64,000 bases of DNA from Dreissena polymorpha (taxonomy: Eukaryota > Mollusca > Bivalvia > Myida > Dreissenidae). The notes beneath the pieces were generated by a model. The model searched no databases. It had not been told where the DNA came from and saw nothing but the letters and a program-made list of their open reading frames with translations. Each line of letters opens with the position of its first letter. The first letter of the stretch is position 1. Below are positions 21,481 to 33,327 of this stretch, piece by piece. The stretch lies in contig NC_068357.1 of NCBI RefSeq assembly GCF_020536995.1, positions 130,742,352 through 130,806,351 on the forward strand, given 5' to 3'. Both the position numbers and the translations under genes were made by a program.

Positions 21481-22740
21481 TTATGACAAGTTTTTTTCTT
21501 TATATTATTTCGTAATAGTATTACATTTTATGTAATTTTATCAAAACACTGAAGGCACTGCAGTTGTTCGCTCTTTGAACGTATTTAATATAACTTACAG
21601 TAACAGGACATGAAGTTCGACTTTTGAACACCAATGTAACTTACTTTTGATTGCCTACAGTGGTGAGATTTTGAAAAAAGAGATGCCATTGATTTACAGT
21701 CTCTCAGAGTTTTACACAGGATTCACACAGACTCCACTTACGATTACAAAGATGAAAAGAGAAATTCAACGTATATCTAAGATGGCGCTAAGGAAAAATA
21801 TGTGATTCTAAGAATGAACCAAGTCATAATTCTATGCTAATTGCTTTGTCTTTTTATGTCCCTGTCTACAATGATATATATTAAGTATTACATTATGACA
21901 TTAATTGTTTGGCATATGTAATTCTTTGCATTTCACTGTCAATAATTATATGATATTTTGTTTTGCATTAGTATTTATATATATATCTGTTTCCAGTCTT
22001 GTAATAAAACGTGTTGGAAAAAAAATCTTATAATAAATGTATTGGTATCAACGAGCAATGTATTAAATTCTCGATCAAACCACATAAACAAATATTAAAT
22101 ATTTTAGCATGAAATTAAATGCGTGATTGAATGTATTTCAATTTTCATTTTTATTAATTTTCATGTACTGACATTAACGCCTAACTCCTCTACTCCGCCC
22201 GTCACCAATATTTTTATGAACGTACAATCTACTGCTAGGTTTAAATTCGGAAATTAACGTATGTTTTCAATAGTTTCAATGGGTCAATACTTTCTCATCG
22301 TGTGCATTTATTCCGATTTAAATTTTGCATCCTAAAATACTTAATGAACTGAATTGCGCGTCTATATTTATTTACAGCACCTGGTCTTTTGCAACACGCA
22401 CGCTTTACATGCATGGAACTTGATAGACAACAGCAACTATTTCGAACTCTAATAAAAACACGTTTGTAGATGCTTACGAAGAGACTTTAATTAGCAAAAA
22501 AACAACAAATGGCTGAAAAGCGAAATATACATGTACTGAAATTAAATTGCTATCGCGTAGATTCTTTAAAGGTTGTTGTTTTCACAGCCTACTCGTCATA
22601 AGGATTCAGTTGCTCAACATTTTGCTTTTAAGTTTCCATAAGTAACTATTGTTTACAGTTAAAGGTGTGATGATGATACCCGACATTGTATTTAATATGC
22701 TGTATGAATTACCGTTTTGTATTACGTAAATGGTAAAACT
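21481..22740. other. Intergenic, no gene recognised
   Basis: AT-rich sequence with short frames only. 'tcttgtaataaaacgtgttgg' near 22000 resembles a polyadenylation context, but no upstream coding exon was found. Confidence 0.45.
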
Positions 22741-23564
22741 GTAATTACGTGTCAAACAATCTGCGGTAAACGCTTACTTCAGTGACCGACGTCAATCAAA
22801 AATAAATGTCGCCAGTTAACCCCAACCTCATAAGCATTCTCGGAACCGACTGGACTGCGAAAATTACAGTTTGGCGACTAGAAAGTAACCTGCGAATCTC
22901 TCGTGACGCATCTTTGTCAGTACAAATCACTGTAATGTGGCTTGTCAAATTTACCTCGGCTGCCCGGCTATTCGCCAACGAAATAATTTTTATTCGAATA
23001 GACCAGTGCACGGTGGCGAATGACACCTTAATGTGCACTGGTATACAATTTAACGGCAATTCATGTTGGGTTGCCCTTAACGGAACAAAGTTTCTCTGCA
23101 AAGGGAGTGCTGACTATTTAAGAAGACCTTCTTCCCGCTCCTCGCGCACTGCGCTGCTTGTATGGCCTCTCTAAACGCCACAAGCTCTCGACCCGAAACC
23201 CAGAACGGTTTACCCTGCACGTTGAGCGTACTGGGTACCGCCCTCTTTCGACACTTCCAATATCTTTATAGGGTCAGACCCTCGAAATCCTTGCCTGTAT
23301 ATCTGCCAAAGGTCCTCCACGCCCGTCTTCTACGCCGACACCTCCGCTGTCCCCTTCCATCTTCCGGCGATTAAGTGAAACCAATATCTACCTACGGACA
23401 ATTACCATTCCGCTTAGCGATCCTTCCAAGTTCTGGGAGTCAGCGAAGTCAGCATAAGAGGACGTCCGGGTCGAGAGATGACGGTACTCGCTTGATTAAC
23501 AGAGTCGCCCGAGGAAGTTCCCATATCCGACCCTCCTCAGGCGATGTAGGGAAACCACTTTCTT
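22741..23564. other. GC-richer block of unknown origin with a local 180-bp duplication
   Basis: Distinctly GC-richer than both flanks. The stretch 'ggcgattaagtgaaacc ... ctacggacaattaccattccgcttagcgatcc' near 23365-23435 recurs as 'ggcgatgtagggaaacc ... ctacgggcaattcccattctgcttggcgattc' near 23540-23610. Frames of 70-122 codons are present on both strands, but none resembles a known protein. It could be the edge of copy B or a separate element. Confidence 0.4.
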
Positions 23565-24826
23565 CCTACGGGCAATTCCCATTCTGCTTGGCGATTCTTC
23601 GGAGTCTTCAAGAAAATCTTCTGCGAGTGACTCTCTCCCCCCCCCCCCCCGATCGCGACGCGCATGCTCCAGCTGTTGACAGAGCTCTGTTCAACTAATG
23701 AATACTTCATGTATATCATGTAAAGAGTTACCTTGATTTTTTGGACAATTGATGAGATTAAAATAAAGATATACAAATACGCTTTAAATAATTAATCAAA
23801 CAAAAAGATTTAAATTGTTGTTGCTAGTTGTCAATTGTTTGTCGCATATTTACCGCTGAAATTTGTGTTATTAATTGCACGTGTATTCAAACCACACGTA
23901 AATGTTTGTAAATAAAAATAATAATACGGGAGATTACATCATTTGTGTCCTCAATTTGCTAATTATGAGATTTTTTTTCACAATCGAAATATATGGTATT
24001 CAAATATTTTTTGTAAGCATTCAGTTTTCTTTCGACATGCATTTTTTCGACACATTGAAATCATAATTTTCTATCCGCGTCATGCGAAAATAGGTCTTTT
24101 GGCGCTTTGGCTAGCGTGTCTTAAGCCCTGTCTACGCAGTTGCGCAAGGTTTTGTGGTCTCATTATGCAATTGCTGACCTACTGCGAGATGCGCAGGCTG
24201 GACCATAGCTATGCTAGCCGTATATGACATAAGACCCATTTTCGCATGACGCGGATCTATACAAAGCTCATGGTTTCTTATAAATGGAACATCTGAGCAC
24301 AGTACTTATCGACCGGAAATTGAAGTCAAACTGTTTTTTGTTATGGCAAACTGGCAAATTTCGGTAGCATTACAGTCTTTCAAGAACGACTGCCATACCG
24401 ACTGAAGAGTACGGCAAACATGAAACGATTTCCGTCATGACACTATATTTTTCAGTAGTTTTTGTTTCTCATCTTGAAAGCAATACTGTGTAATCAACGT
24501 GTATCGATAGCCCATTGTGTTATCCCCGGACGATTTAGTGCCGAGTCAAAATTTGATTTGGAATGAAGTGTGCTATGCAAAAATACCACTTGAATGACGT
24601 AGCACGTAGTGGAATATTTAAATAATTCATAAACTTACTCTTCCGCGACACGAATAGCTATAAAATAGTGTGTTTTTTACTTTATTTATATACGATCCTT
24701 TAATTTTTTTTTGTTTAACACGATATTCCTATTATGTTTCAATTTGTAAGTGATTGTAGTTAAAGAACTGAAACAACACCGCGAATTATTTCTCGGCGCG
24801 TATGCCGGCAGTGATCACGTTTTGGG
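23565..24826. repeat. Long duplicated segment, copy B, part 1
   Basis: Matches copy A 8371-8993, 14026-14545 and 14990-15250, but without the 5-kb insertion and without the 500-bp stretch at 14486-14989. Contains a run of about 16 C at 23637-23652 at a place where copy A has only 'ctcccctc'. Confidence 0.85.
24075..24254 (+). mobile_element. MITE (CGCGTCATGCGAAAAT family), whole copy
   Basis: About 180 bp with imperfect terminal inverted repeats of about 28 bp: CCGCGTCATGCGAAAATAGG at the left, the inverse of 'ttttcgcatgacgcgg' at the right. No coding capacity. A relative with the same ends but a different interior is at 42451-42678. Confidence 0.85.
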
Positions 24827-25740
24827 TCATCATCAAAAGTGGCTTGCAAAACTTGCTCTTAACCTTAGTTGTTAGCAAGCGAACAACTAAAAATGCAATT
24901 AATATAATTATTGTTCTACAAAATTTAATTAATTATTATTTCTTAAAGCTTCATTTGATTTCAATTTTGATTAATATTAGTTTGCTTATTCTCATAAATA
25001 GTTCTTATTATTATAACAGTATAAACTTTGCCATTACAAGGCATACAAATTTGTAATGTGGTACTTTCTTATGATGTCATTTTACGCATAACTTGGATGA
25101 CTTATGCAAGTTTTTGTGGTCCAAGTTTTCATTTAAAATTACATATTTCTTTGAAGAGAACATATAACTTTGTAAAATACTTGAACTCGCACTAGAAAAT
25201 ACCCGAATATGACGATTTATTATTGTTGATCTGTGAAACATGCGCATGCACAAACTCAAAGGTATGACATATTAAGAAGCATATGATTATGTTGTATAGT
25301 TCCGACATGCACTGAATTAATAAAAAATTTCGTAGAATTGTAAATTACACGTTTAAATATATGCAATTCAACATAGAACAACATTGAGAAAGTTATAAAT
25401 GACAGTTTAATGATCAATCCGAGATGTATAATATGTTCGAAAACAACAGACGATATCAACATGTACGTGAAATATTATTGTTACCATAGGAACAGTTCTA
25501 GATTAACACAAAAGAATAAAATATACATGACAGAGAACAGAAAAAAAAACGAGAAGGTCATGTGGCCCTATAGCGCTCAACGGCGTGTAAGGTGTAGTAC
25601 TTAGATAGTTTTGAAGACTTGACCCAGTGACGTGGTTTGTGGATTCACATGACCAAAACTCAAACTAAGCTTAAATATGGTCAACACATTTTCAAGAGAA
25701 ACATTCTGACCAAGTTTCATCAATATTGAGTCATAAACAT
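24827..25740. repeat. Long duplicated segment, copy B, part 2
   Basis: 24827-24858 is a 32-bp remnant of the CR1-like LINE of copy A. 24859-25239 is about 380 bp present only in B (no family recognised). 25240-25740 matches copy A 16494-17004 and ends at the L1/Tx1-like LINE insertion. Confidence 0.8.
25726..25740 (+). repeat. Target-site duplication, left copy
   Basis: TTGAGTCATAAACAT, 15 bp, directly before the 3' poly(A/T) end of the minus-strand LINE. Identical to 33313-33327. Confidence 0.92.
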
Positions 25741-25997
25741 TTTTTTTTATTTTTTTTTATTCAATATCATACATACAATGTAAACATGTATATGATCATA
25801 CAACATAGTGATTGTACAAAGCAATAAAGTTCAGACATGTTATACAAGATATGCTAATATATATATATTTTTTAAAGAGAATAGAAAAGAACAACAGAGG
25901 AATAGTTATGAAAAATGATGAGTTGTATAAAGTCGGAAGAAAGCATACTGGACTTGTGTGTTTTGTTTTATATTCACAATGATCTTGTCAGATTGAA

Positions 25998-26440
25998 AAA
26001 AAAATAAACAAAACTATTTTAGAAAGATAAACTAACATTAGAGTGAATTGTATAAAAGTGGACAAAACATTATGAGAATTTAATCCGATTCCATTTTTGT
26101 TCAAAGATTTGTAATGTGTCATTACTGAGGGCTATTTCTTTCTCAATCTGGATTTTAAGTTTAAGACTATGGACAAAACAATAAAAATTTGGTACTTGTT
26201 TTTTGTGCTTCATGTTTAAAAAAAATAAACAAAACTATTTTAGAAAGATAAACTAACATAAGAGTGAAATGTATAAAAGTGGACAAAACATTATGAGAAT
26301 TTAATCCGTTTCCATTTTTGTTCAAAGATTTGTAATGTGTCATTACTGAGGGCTATTTCTTTCTCAATCTGGATTTTTAGTTTAAGACTATGGACAAAAC
26401 AATTAAAATTTGGTACTTGTTTTTTGTACTTCATGTTTAA
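25998..26440 (-). repeat. 221-bp tandem duplication in the LINE 3' region
   Basis: 'ataaacaaaactattttaga' through 'ggtacttgttttttgt' occurs at about 25998-26218 and again at 26219-26439 with few differences. It covers the end of ORF2 and the start of the 3' untranslated region, so the last about 40 codons of ORF2 exist twice. Confidence 0.85.
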
Positions 26441-29400
26441 GATAAAATATTTCATCAATATAACCATAAAATTCACAATATTATTACCGTCTAGTGATTT
26501 CAATGAGTTAATTCCGAAACTTACATTTAAGAAAGATAGTTTAACGTTTAGTTGCTGTTGTTCAAGAAATGATATTAATTGATTCCAAATAGGCTGGATG
26601 TGTTTGCACTCCCAAAAAAGATGTTCTATAGTTTCAATGTTTTCACTGCAGAAGTCACACAGATTTGAGTTAGCTAATTTGCATTTAAAGAGATATTTAT
26701 TTGTAGCTATAATTCTATGGATGTATTTATATTGAAAATTTCTCAGTGTGCTTTCAATGGTTGCTTTATATGGCATGGTAAATATGTGTTTCCAATTAAG
26801 TTCATTTTCTACAAAAAGGTCTTGCCATTTATTTTGGATTTTGGAGTTTTCTGTAGGGTTTTTAATTTGTAGTGTGTAAAATATTTTATTTGTTTTGTTT
26901 TTTCTTCCAAGTATGTTTTCTACAAATGTTGTTTGAGTACATGGTGTATTATTTGTATTGATTTCAGATTTAATATGTATGGGTATGCTTTTGATTAGTG
27001 TGTAGTACTTCAGAAAATTATTTGAAGGTATTCCGTATATGTAGCATATATTATCAAAAGAGTAGAAATCCTTAATTCTGTAGTCATATAATTGGTCGAC
27101 ATATTTAATGCTTCGTTCAAACCAATCTTTATAGAAAAACGTCTTATTGTTTGAAGTTATGTCTTTATTGTTCCATAAAACTGTTTTACTGCTGGTTTGG
27201 GTTTCTAAGTTATGAGTGACATCACTCCACGCTGATAGAACATCAGACAGAAATATGTTTTCGTTTGCAATTTTATGTAAGATAGTATTGCTGATGTTAC
27301 ATTCAAAGAGTAAGGAGTCACCATATTTTTTAAGGATTTTTTGGTAGAATAATTTCCATTTACTCGTATTGGTATTATCTAGGTATCTTTTAACCCAGCT
27401 GCATTTGATTGCATTCAAGAATGAGTCAATGTTCGTTAATTGGATACCTCCATTTTCTACAGATTGAATTAACCGAGTTCTTTTTATTTTATCAGGCTTA
27501 CCGTCCCATATGAAATTAAATATTGCTGATTTTATATCGTTAATTACATCGTTTGGTGGATTTGGGAGAACTGTTAATACATATATTAATTTAGGAAGTG
27601 CAAACGTTTTCAATACTGTGTTTTTTCCGATTAGTGTAAGTTTACGATGATGCCATGATTTTAAGCAGTTTTTAAAATTCTGTAATTTAGGAAGTATGTT
27701 TTTAAGAACTGTATCCTTTTCATTATTTGTGAAAGTAATGCCTAACGTTGTGGCTTCATCGGATGTCCAATAAAATTTCATTTCTTTTTTATATTGAACA
27801 GTACTTTGTTTTAATTTACCTACTCGTAGCACAGTACATTTACTTTTGTTTAGTTTAAGACCCGATGTCATTCCGTAAAGGGTTAGCGACTCTATTAGGT
27901 TATGGAAAGAATCGTAATTGTCGTTTAAAAAATAAGTTGCATCGTCAGCAAATAGGGATTGTTTGATTTCTTCGTCAGGTTCTAGTGATATGCCTTTTAT
28001 GTGTTTATTTGATTGGATTTGATGTGATAGATACTCGATGCAAATAATAAATAGCGATGATGAGAGTGGACATCCTTGTCGAACCCCTCGTTCGATGTTA
28101 AAACTGTTTGAAAAGAAGCCATTGTTAATGATTATACTGTTAATATCGGTATAGAATAGTTTGACCCATTGAATGAGACTTTCACCAAAGTTCATATTTT
28201 CTAAGCAAGAGAACATAAATGAATGATCAAGCGAATCGAATGCCTTTTCAAAGTCTGCAAAGAATATTAGACCAGGATTATTTGAATTGTTGAAATAGTG
28301 TATGCATTCTTGGATAAGACGAACGTTTTCACCAATGTAACGTCCTTTTATAAAACCAGATTGAGATTTTGAAATGATTGATGGTAATATTTTTTAAATT
28401 CTGTTTGCTATACTTTTAGTTGCAATTTTATAATCATTGTTTAGTAAACTAATCTGGCGCCAGTTTGATAAGGATTCTAAGTTTTTTCCAGGTTTTGGAA
28501 TAAGCGATATAATACCTTGTTTTTGTAGCGTAGTTTTCGTTGTTAAATGAATAGTTAAGTGAATTAATTAGATGTGTTTTTATCTCATTCCAGAATATTT
28601 TATAAAACTCGATTGTGATGCCATCAGATCCTGGGCTTTTGTTATTTTGCATTTCTTTTAGGGCTAATCCACATTCATATTCATTAAGCAATCCGTCGCA
28701 CAGTTGTTTTTCCTCTTGGTTTAAAGCGTGATGTGTATTTTTAAAAAGGGTGTTATTTTCAACATTTTTTCGTTTATAGAGGGTTTCGAAAAATAAACGT
28801 TGTTCTTCTAGTATTTCAGTTCTGTTTGTTATATCTTTGCCATTGACTACTAATTTGTGTACAGTTTTTTGTTCACTTCTACGTTTTTCAATGTTTGCGA
28901 AATATTTTGTATTTTTTTCATTGTGTTCAACATGCTGTGCACGCGCTCTTAGTATTATTCCATTGAGATGTGTATGATAGATTCCATCTAATATTTGTTT
29001 TTTTAATGTTATTTCATTTTCAATGTCGGTGGTATCATTTGTGTTTGTTTGATGCAATTGTTTTTCAAGTGTTTCAATGGTTTTGATGGTTTCAGTTTCA
29101 AGTTTGTGTGTTTCTTTTTGTTTAAATGATGTGTATCTAATTGTTGTGTTACGTATATTTCCTTTAATTACTTCCCATAAGGTGTTTGGGTTTGCATCTT
29201 TATTATTTTGAACTGTATTTAATATTTCCTGTTTTATTTGTGTTTGATATTGTGTATCTAATAAGATGCTATTGTTAATTTTAAAGTATCCTGGGCCTCT
29301 TTCAGGAAGTATATTGTGCAGTTTAAGTTCAACTAGAGAGTGGTCAGTCATAAATCCTGGTTTTATGTTACATCTGTCAATAATGTTGCAAAGAGATTCA

Positions 29401-30021
29401 GATATTAAAAAATAGTCTAATCTACAAAATATTGTTGGTTTTGTGTTTGAGTGCCAGGTGAATTTGCTTTCGTTTGGATTTATAGTACGCCAGATGTCTA
29501 TCATATTGTAGTTTTCAATTATGTTATTTAAAATGTTTCTATTTTTAGGATGAGTATAAAGGTTTCCACTCTTTTTGTCTAATAATGGGTTAAGAACAGT
29601 ATTAAAATCACCACCGACTATGATGTTTTTATCTTGGTTATTAATTATAAAGGATTGTAATGTTTCGTAGAATGTGGAATCATCTATGTTAGGGCCGTAA
29701 ACATTAATTAATGTTAATTCTGTTTCGTGTATTTTGATATCTATACTTGCTTGTCTGCCAATTATTATTTCGTTAAAGTTATTGACTGTGATCCCTATAT
29801 TATTTTTTATAAGAAAGGCAATGCCTTGTTTATTAGTATGTTTTCCACTGAGATAGATTTCTCCGTCCCATTCATCTTTTAAGGTTTGTGCTAAAGTAGG
29901 TGTCAAATGACATTCTTGTAAAAGGCATATACTATTTTTTTTTGTCTAACCATTTGAAGATTTTTATGCGTTTGTCTTTATTGTTTAGCCCTTTTACATT
30001 CAATGTACATAATTTAATCAT
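26291..30021 (-). pseudogene. L1/Tx1-like LINE ORF2 (endonuclease and reverse transcriptase)
   Basis: About 1240 codons. The start 'MIKLCTLNVKGLNN' (ATG at 30021) is typical of L1-type endonucleases. Then 'INVYGPN', catalytic 'GGDFNTVLN', 'RLDYFLIS' and 'DHSLVELKLHN' (endonuclease, about 29900-29330). The RT follows: 'NNKSPGSDGITIEFYKIFW' near 28620, 'SGFIKGRYIGENV' near 28350, 'FADFEKAFDSLDHS' near 28240, 'GVRQGCPLSSSLFIICI' near 28060 and the catalytic 'SLFADDATYF' near 27960. A C-terminal zinc-binding stretch 'CDFCSENIETIEHLFWEC' is near 26650. Breaks: one extra base in a run of nine A after the first 27 codons, a frame change near 28535 and a TAA at 28394-28396. Everything else reads open. 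Confidence 0.92.
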
Positions 30022-30520
30022 TTAATGGAGGGTGATGTAAATGATGATTTGTGTGTGCTTGTCCAGTTAGTTTCAAATTTAAAACATCTCCAGTTAGTTT
30101 CTATTGTAAGATAAGATATGTCTCTACATACAAACAAAATATGGAAACAAAAATGAGCAGAAAAAAAGTTATGTTTACACCCCGAAAAGCAACGGGTACA
30201 CATGATAAAAAAAACTGTTTACAATGACAAATAGGAAGAAAGGGTTCCGCCAAAAAAAAATATATATATATATTGTGTAACAAACACTATCATTACACAA
30301 GTAAAAAAATGCTTAAGAGAAAGAAAAACAGCACACAGAACAACGCAAACACAAAAAACACTGGCATGCAAAAACAACAACAATGTTTGCGTGGCGTTTG
30401 CGTATTTAAACAGTACGTGTTTTTGTTTCCTATGCCGTAATCTCAAGTAATAAATATGTTTAGTTTGTACGCCTGCTCGTTGATATAATGTGATTGTTAA
30501 TAAGTATATGCGCAGGTTCG

Positions 30521-30716
30521 TGCATGTGTGTGTGTGTGTGTGTATGTACATTCATGCGCGCGTGTGTGTGTGTGTGTGTGTACGTTCATGCGTGTGTGTA
30601 TGTGTGTGTGCGGGTGTGCGTGTGTGTGTGCGTGTGGGTGTTTGTGTGCGCGGGCGTGTGTGTGTGCGTGAGTGTGCGTGAGTGTGCGTGTGTGTGATTT
30701 TTGTGCGTGTGTAGGC
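30521..30716 (+). repeat. (GT)n / (GTGC)n microsatellite 1
   Basis: Long alternating GT with GC and GTGC interruptions. Cys/Val-rich and Thr/His-rich frames on the two strands are artefacts of it. Confidence 0.93.
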
Positions 30717-31036
30717 GCGCGTATATGTCCCGGTGTTTTGTGAAAATATATAAAACATCTAAAGGGACAGAGAAAAAACAACAGAACTACATTAAACATA
30801 CATTAGATACAACAACCAAACATGTTGAAAATTCTTTTGAACAAAAAGAATAAAATTGGTAATTCGTTTGTATTCGAGAGAGCGTGGTTGCTTGCATGTA
30901 GCCATGCATTGGTGTGTTTTACTGTGTGTGTGTGTGTGTAACACTGATTTTTCACCAAAAAAAATAAAAAAGTGTAGTTTGTACGCCTTCTTGTTGATGA
31001 AATGAGATTGTTAACAAGTATATGCTCACTTTCGCG

Positions 31037-31071
31037 CATGAGTGTGTGTGCGTGCGTGCGTGCGTGCGTGC

Positions 31072-31118
<47 letters not shown>

Positions 31119-31175
31119 CGTGTGTGTGTGCGCGTGTGTTTTTTGTGTGCGCGTGTAAGCGTGCGTGTATGTCCC
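31037..31175 (+). repeat. (GT)n / (GTGC)n microsatellite 2
   Basis: GTGC repeats followed by an uninterrupted GT run near 31075-31112. Homologous position to array 1 in the duplicated spacer unit. Confidence 0.93.
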
Positions 31176-31404
31176 GGTATCTTGTGAAATATATAATACA
31201 CAAAAAGAAACAAAGAAATAAAATATTAACAAACAGAACAACATTAAACATAGTAGAAAAAAACATAAGGTACAACAACCAAACATGTTGAAAGCTATTT
31301 TAAAAAAAAGGTAATTCGTTTGTGTTCGAGATAGCGTGATTGCTTGCATGTATGCATGCATTTGTGTGTTTTACTGTGTGTGTAAAAGTGATTCATTTTA
31401 CACC

Positions 31405-31912
31405 AAAAAGGAAATACAGCAACAAAACAGCAATGTACAAGAAAACAAAACCGAGCGTGACATATTGTTTTGAATGATATACAACATATTTTTTAAGAAT
31501 AAGTTATTCCGATCAAGTGAAAATTTTAAGTTTAAGTGAAATTAACGTGTTACGTTCGTTGTTGGCATTTTCACAATTGTAACACAGAATAAGTTTGAGC
31601 AATAAATAATTAAAAGAACCATTTGGTTTTACTATCAACTATCACTAATTGTTGGACAAAAAGGAAATACAGCAACAAAACAGCAATGTACAAGAAAACA
31701 AAACCGAGCGTGACATATAGTTTTGAATGATATACAACACATTTTTTTAAGAATAAGTTTTTCCGATCAAGTGGAAAATTTTAAGTTTAAGTGAAATTAA
31801 CGTGTTAAGTTCGTTGTTGGCATTTTCACAATTGTAACACAGAATAAGTTTGAGCAATAAATAAGTAAAAGAACCATTTGGTTTTACTATCAACTATCAC
31901 TAGTTGTTGGAC
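31405..31912. repeat. 253-bp tandem duplication
   Basis: 'aaaaaggaaatacagcaaca' starts both copies (about 31405 and 31658). They share 'accgagcgtgacatat', 'ttaacgtgtta', 'cacaattgtaacacag' and 'actatcaactatcacta' with few differences. Confidence 0.9.
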
Positions 31913-33007
31913 AAAAGTTATTTTATCTACCAGCCATAGACGCATTATTAACGCAAATCATTTCAGAGGGTAATACAATCAAACGACTTATATAAATTTT
32001 TCAAAAAGAGTTCATTCGTCTGTCTTTTGTGTGTGTACGTGCGTAATGCATCCATCACTATACAACTGATTAATAATGTAAAAGCCGTAGTTGCCTCTAC
32101 CAGCTATAGCAAGAATAAACAAGAGACACAATCACGGTACAGGCGTGCATTAGAAACGCACAATCCGTTTTTGTTGTTTTAACATAAAAGATATAACTAA
32201 TTTACAACCAACAATTATTGAATCTATTTATGTAAAGAATAGATTCATCTATTTGGTTTTGTAATGTCATAGATATCGTGGGGACTTTTATTATATAAGA
32301 CGATCTTTGTTAGAAAAATCTACTGTATAGTGTATCGTTCAATTTAATTTTGTTAACAGTATTTTGGGTTCAAAAACAATACAGCTTAGACTATTGTGTA
32401 TGCTTCCTTTTAGATGTAATTTTTATAGTAGATAATTAACGGGGATTTAAGTTACAATATGCAGAAAAGAATGGTGTGTAAAAAGCTACTAAAAAAATCA
32501 ATCAATAACAGCGATTGTTTCGAATGAAAAACCCAACAGTAAGTGCGGTTATAAAAACATCGTTAAAGTTCGTTTACGTTTTGCGGTTTTCACGCCCCCT
32601 TTATATGAACAATTAGTTTTTTTTTAATCCCACAAGTTGGCAAGTCTAGCGCGAAAATGAAAAACTAGATAAGCCTCATGGCTATATAATTTCAATGATA
32701 GTTAATAATTATTAATAACTCTGTTAATATAAAAAGTGTATGTATTGATTGTATTAGTTGTTTGCGTACTTATAAATTGTAAACCTAAATGTGTACTGGT
32801 TATTCAACACGACATCAAGCAAAGTATAATTTTATCGATAAGAGACAATTAAATTAGTGTTCCTGCGAGTAGAATCGTTTTTCTCGCCCTCTCGTTGCGC
32901 GGTCTGCACGTCATATACAATGTTCAACTGTGAAAATCTCGTGGAGCGTTTCTGGTTTATGGACACAGTGTTTATAAAAGAAAAGAGATCACATTTTCAA
33001 TACTGGC

Positions 33008-33310
33008 TTAAGTGCTAGGCCATGGTAGATCCAGCCAGTATTGGTATTGGTCTTGGACGACTTTGTGTACTATCTCGTTGACGTCGCGGTAGTACACATT
33101 TCCCTCGCGTGACCAGGTCGACACGACTATGTCTCTCTGCTTTTTCCTAACGCAAGCAAGTATTGTGGTATTGAGCTTTGTAAGGTGATCATTCACATAC
33201 ACCGGGTCTTTTAGTGTTCGCAAGGCTTTCGCGTTTCTCATTATTTTGGTTTTTGTCATTCTCGAGATCATTTTCATGATTATTGGTCGGCTTTTTCGAG
33301 AGTTGAACAT
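33008..33310 (-). pseudogene. L1/Tx1-like LINE ORF1, C-terminal part
   Basis: 100 codons, open. 'SRKSRPIIMKMISRMTKTKI' followed by 'AKALRTL', 'VYVNDHLTKLN' and 'STWSREGNVYYRD' fits the RNA-binding C-terminal region of L1/Tx1 ORF1 proteins, which ends in a pattern of the type 'R.II.k...r..il..ak ... i.eDLt ... W..nG.i'. The N-terminal part is missing because the insertion is 5'-truncated at 33312, two bases beyond the first in-frame ATG; that ATG is therefore not a native start. Confidence 0.75.
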
Positions 33311-33312
33311 AG

Positions 33313-33327
33313 TTGAGTCATAAACAT
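33313..33327 (+). repeat. Target-site duplication, right copy
   Basis: TTGAGTCATAAACAT, directly after the 5' end of the LINE. In copy A the same 15 bp occurs once (16990-17004). Confidence 0.92.

Larger units (their letters stand above)
30022..33007 (-). other. Inter-ORF spacer of the L1/Tx1-like LINE
   Basis: About 3 kb with no credible frame in the LINE's orientation. Two roughly 500-bp related units (from about 30461 and 30975) each hold a GT-rich array followed by 'tatgtcccggt ... caacaaccaaacatgttgaa ... gcttgcatgta'. After them come two copies of a 253-bp unit. Copy 2 of the family keeps only the ORF2-proximal about 120 bp of this spacer. Confidence 0.7.
25741..33312 (-). mobile_element. 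L1/Tx1-like LINE, copy 1 (7.6 kb, nearly full length)
   Basis: Minus-strand non-LTR retrotransposon flanked by a 15-bp target duplication. From its 5' end (33312): the tail of ORF1, a spacer of about 3 kb with GT-rich arrays and tandem duplications, ORF2 with APE-type endonuclease and reverse transcriptase, a 3' part with a 221-bp tandem duplication, and an A-rich tail ('attgaataaaaaaaaata'). ORF2 has only about three breaks, so this is a fairly young copy. The 5' end is truncated inside ORF1. Confidence 0.92.

Noticed and set aside
22796-23174. Overlapping frames of 101 and 122 codons on opposite strands
   Set aside because: No known domain on either strand, no splice context, and both are explained by higher GC content.
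30490-31361. Cys/Val-rich and Thr/His-rich frames
   Set aside because: Conceptual translations of GT/GTGC microsatellites.
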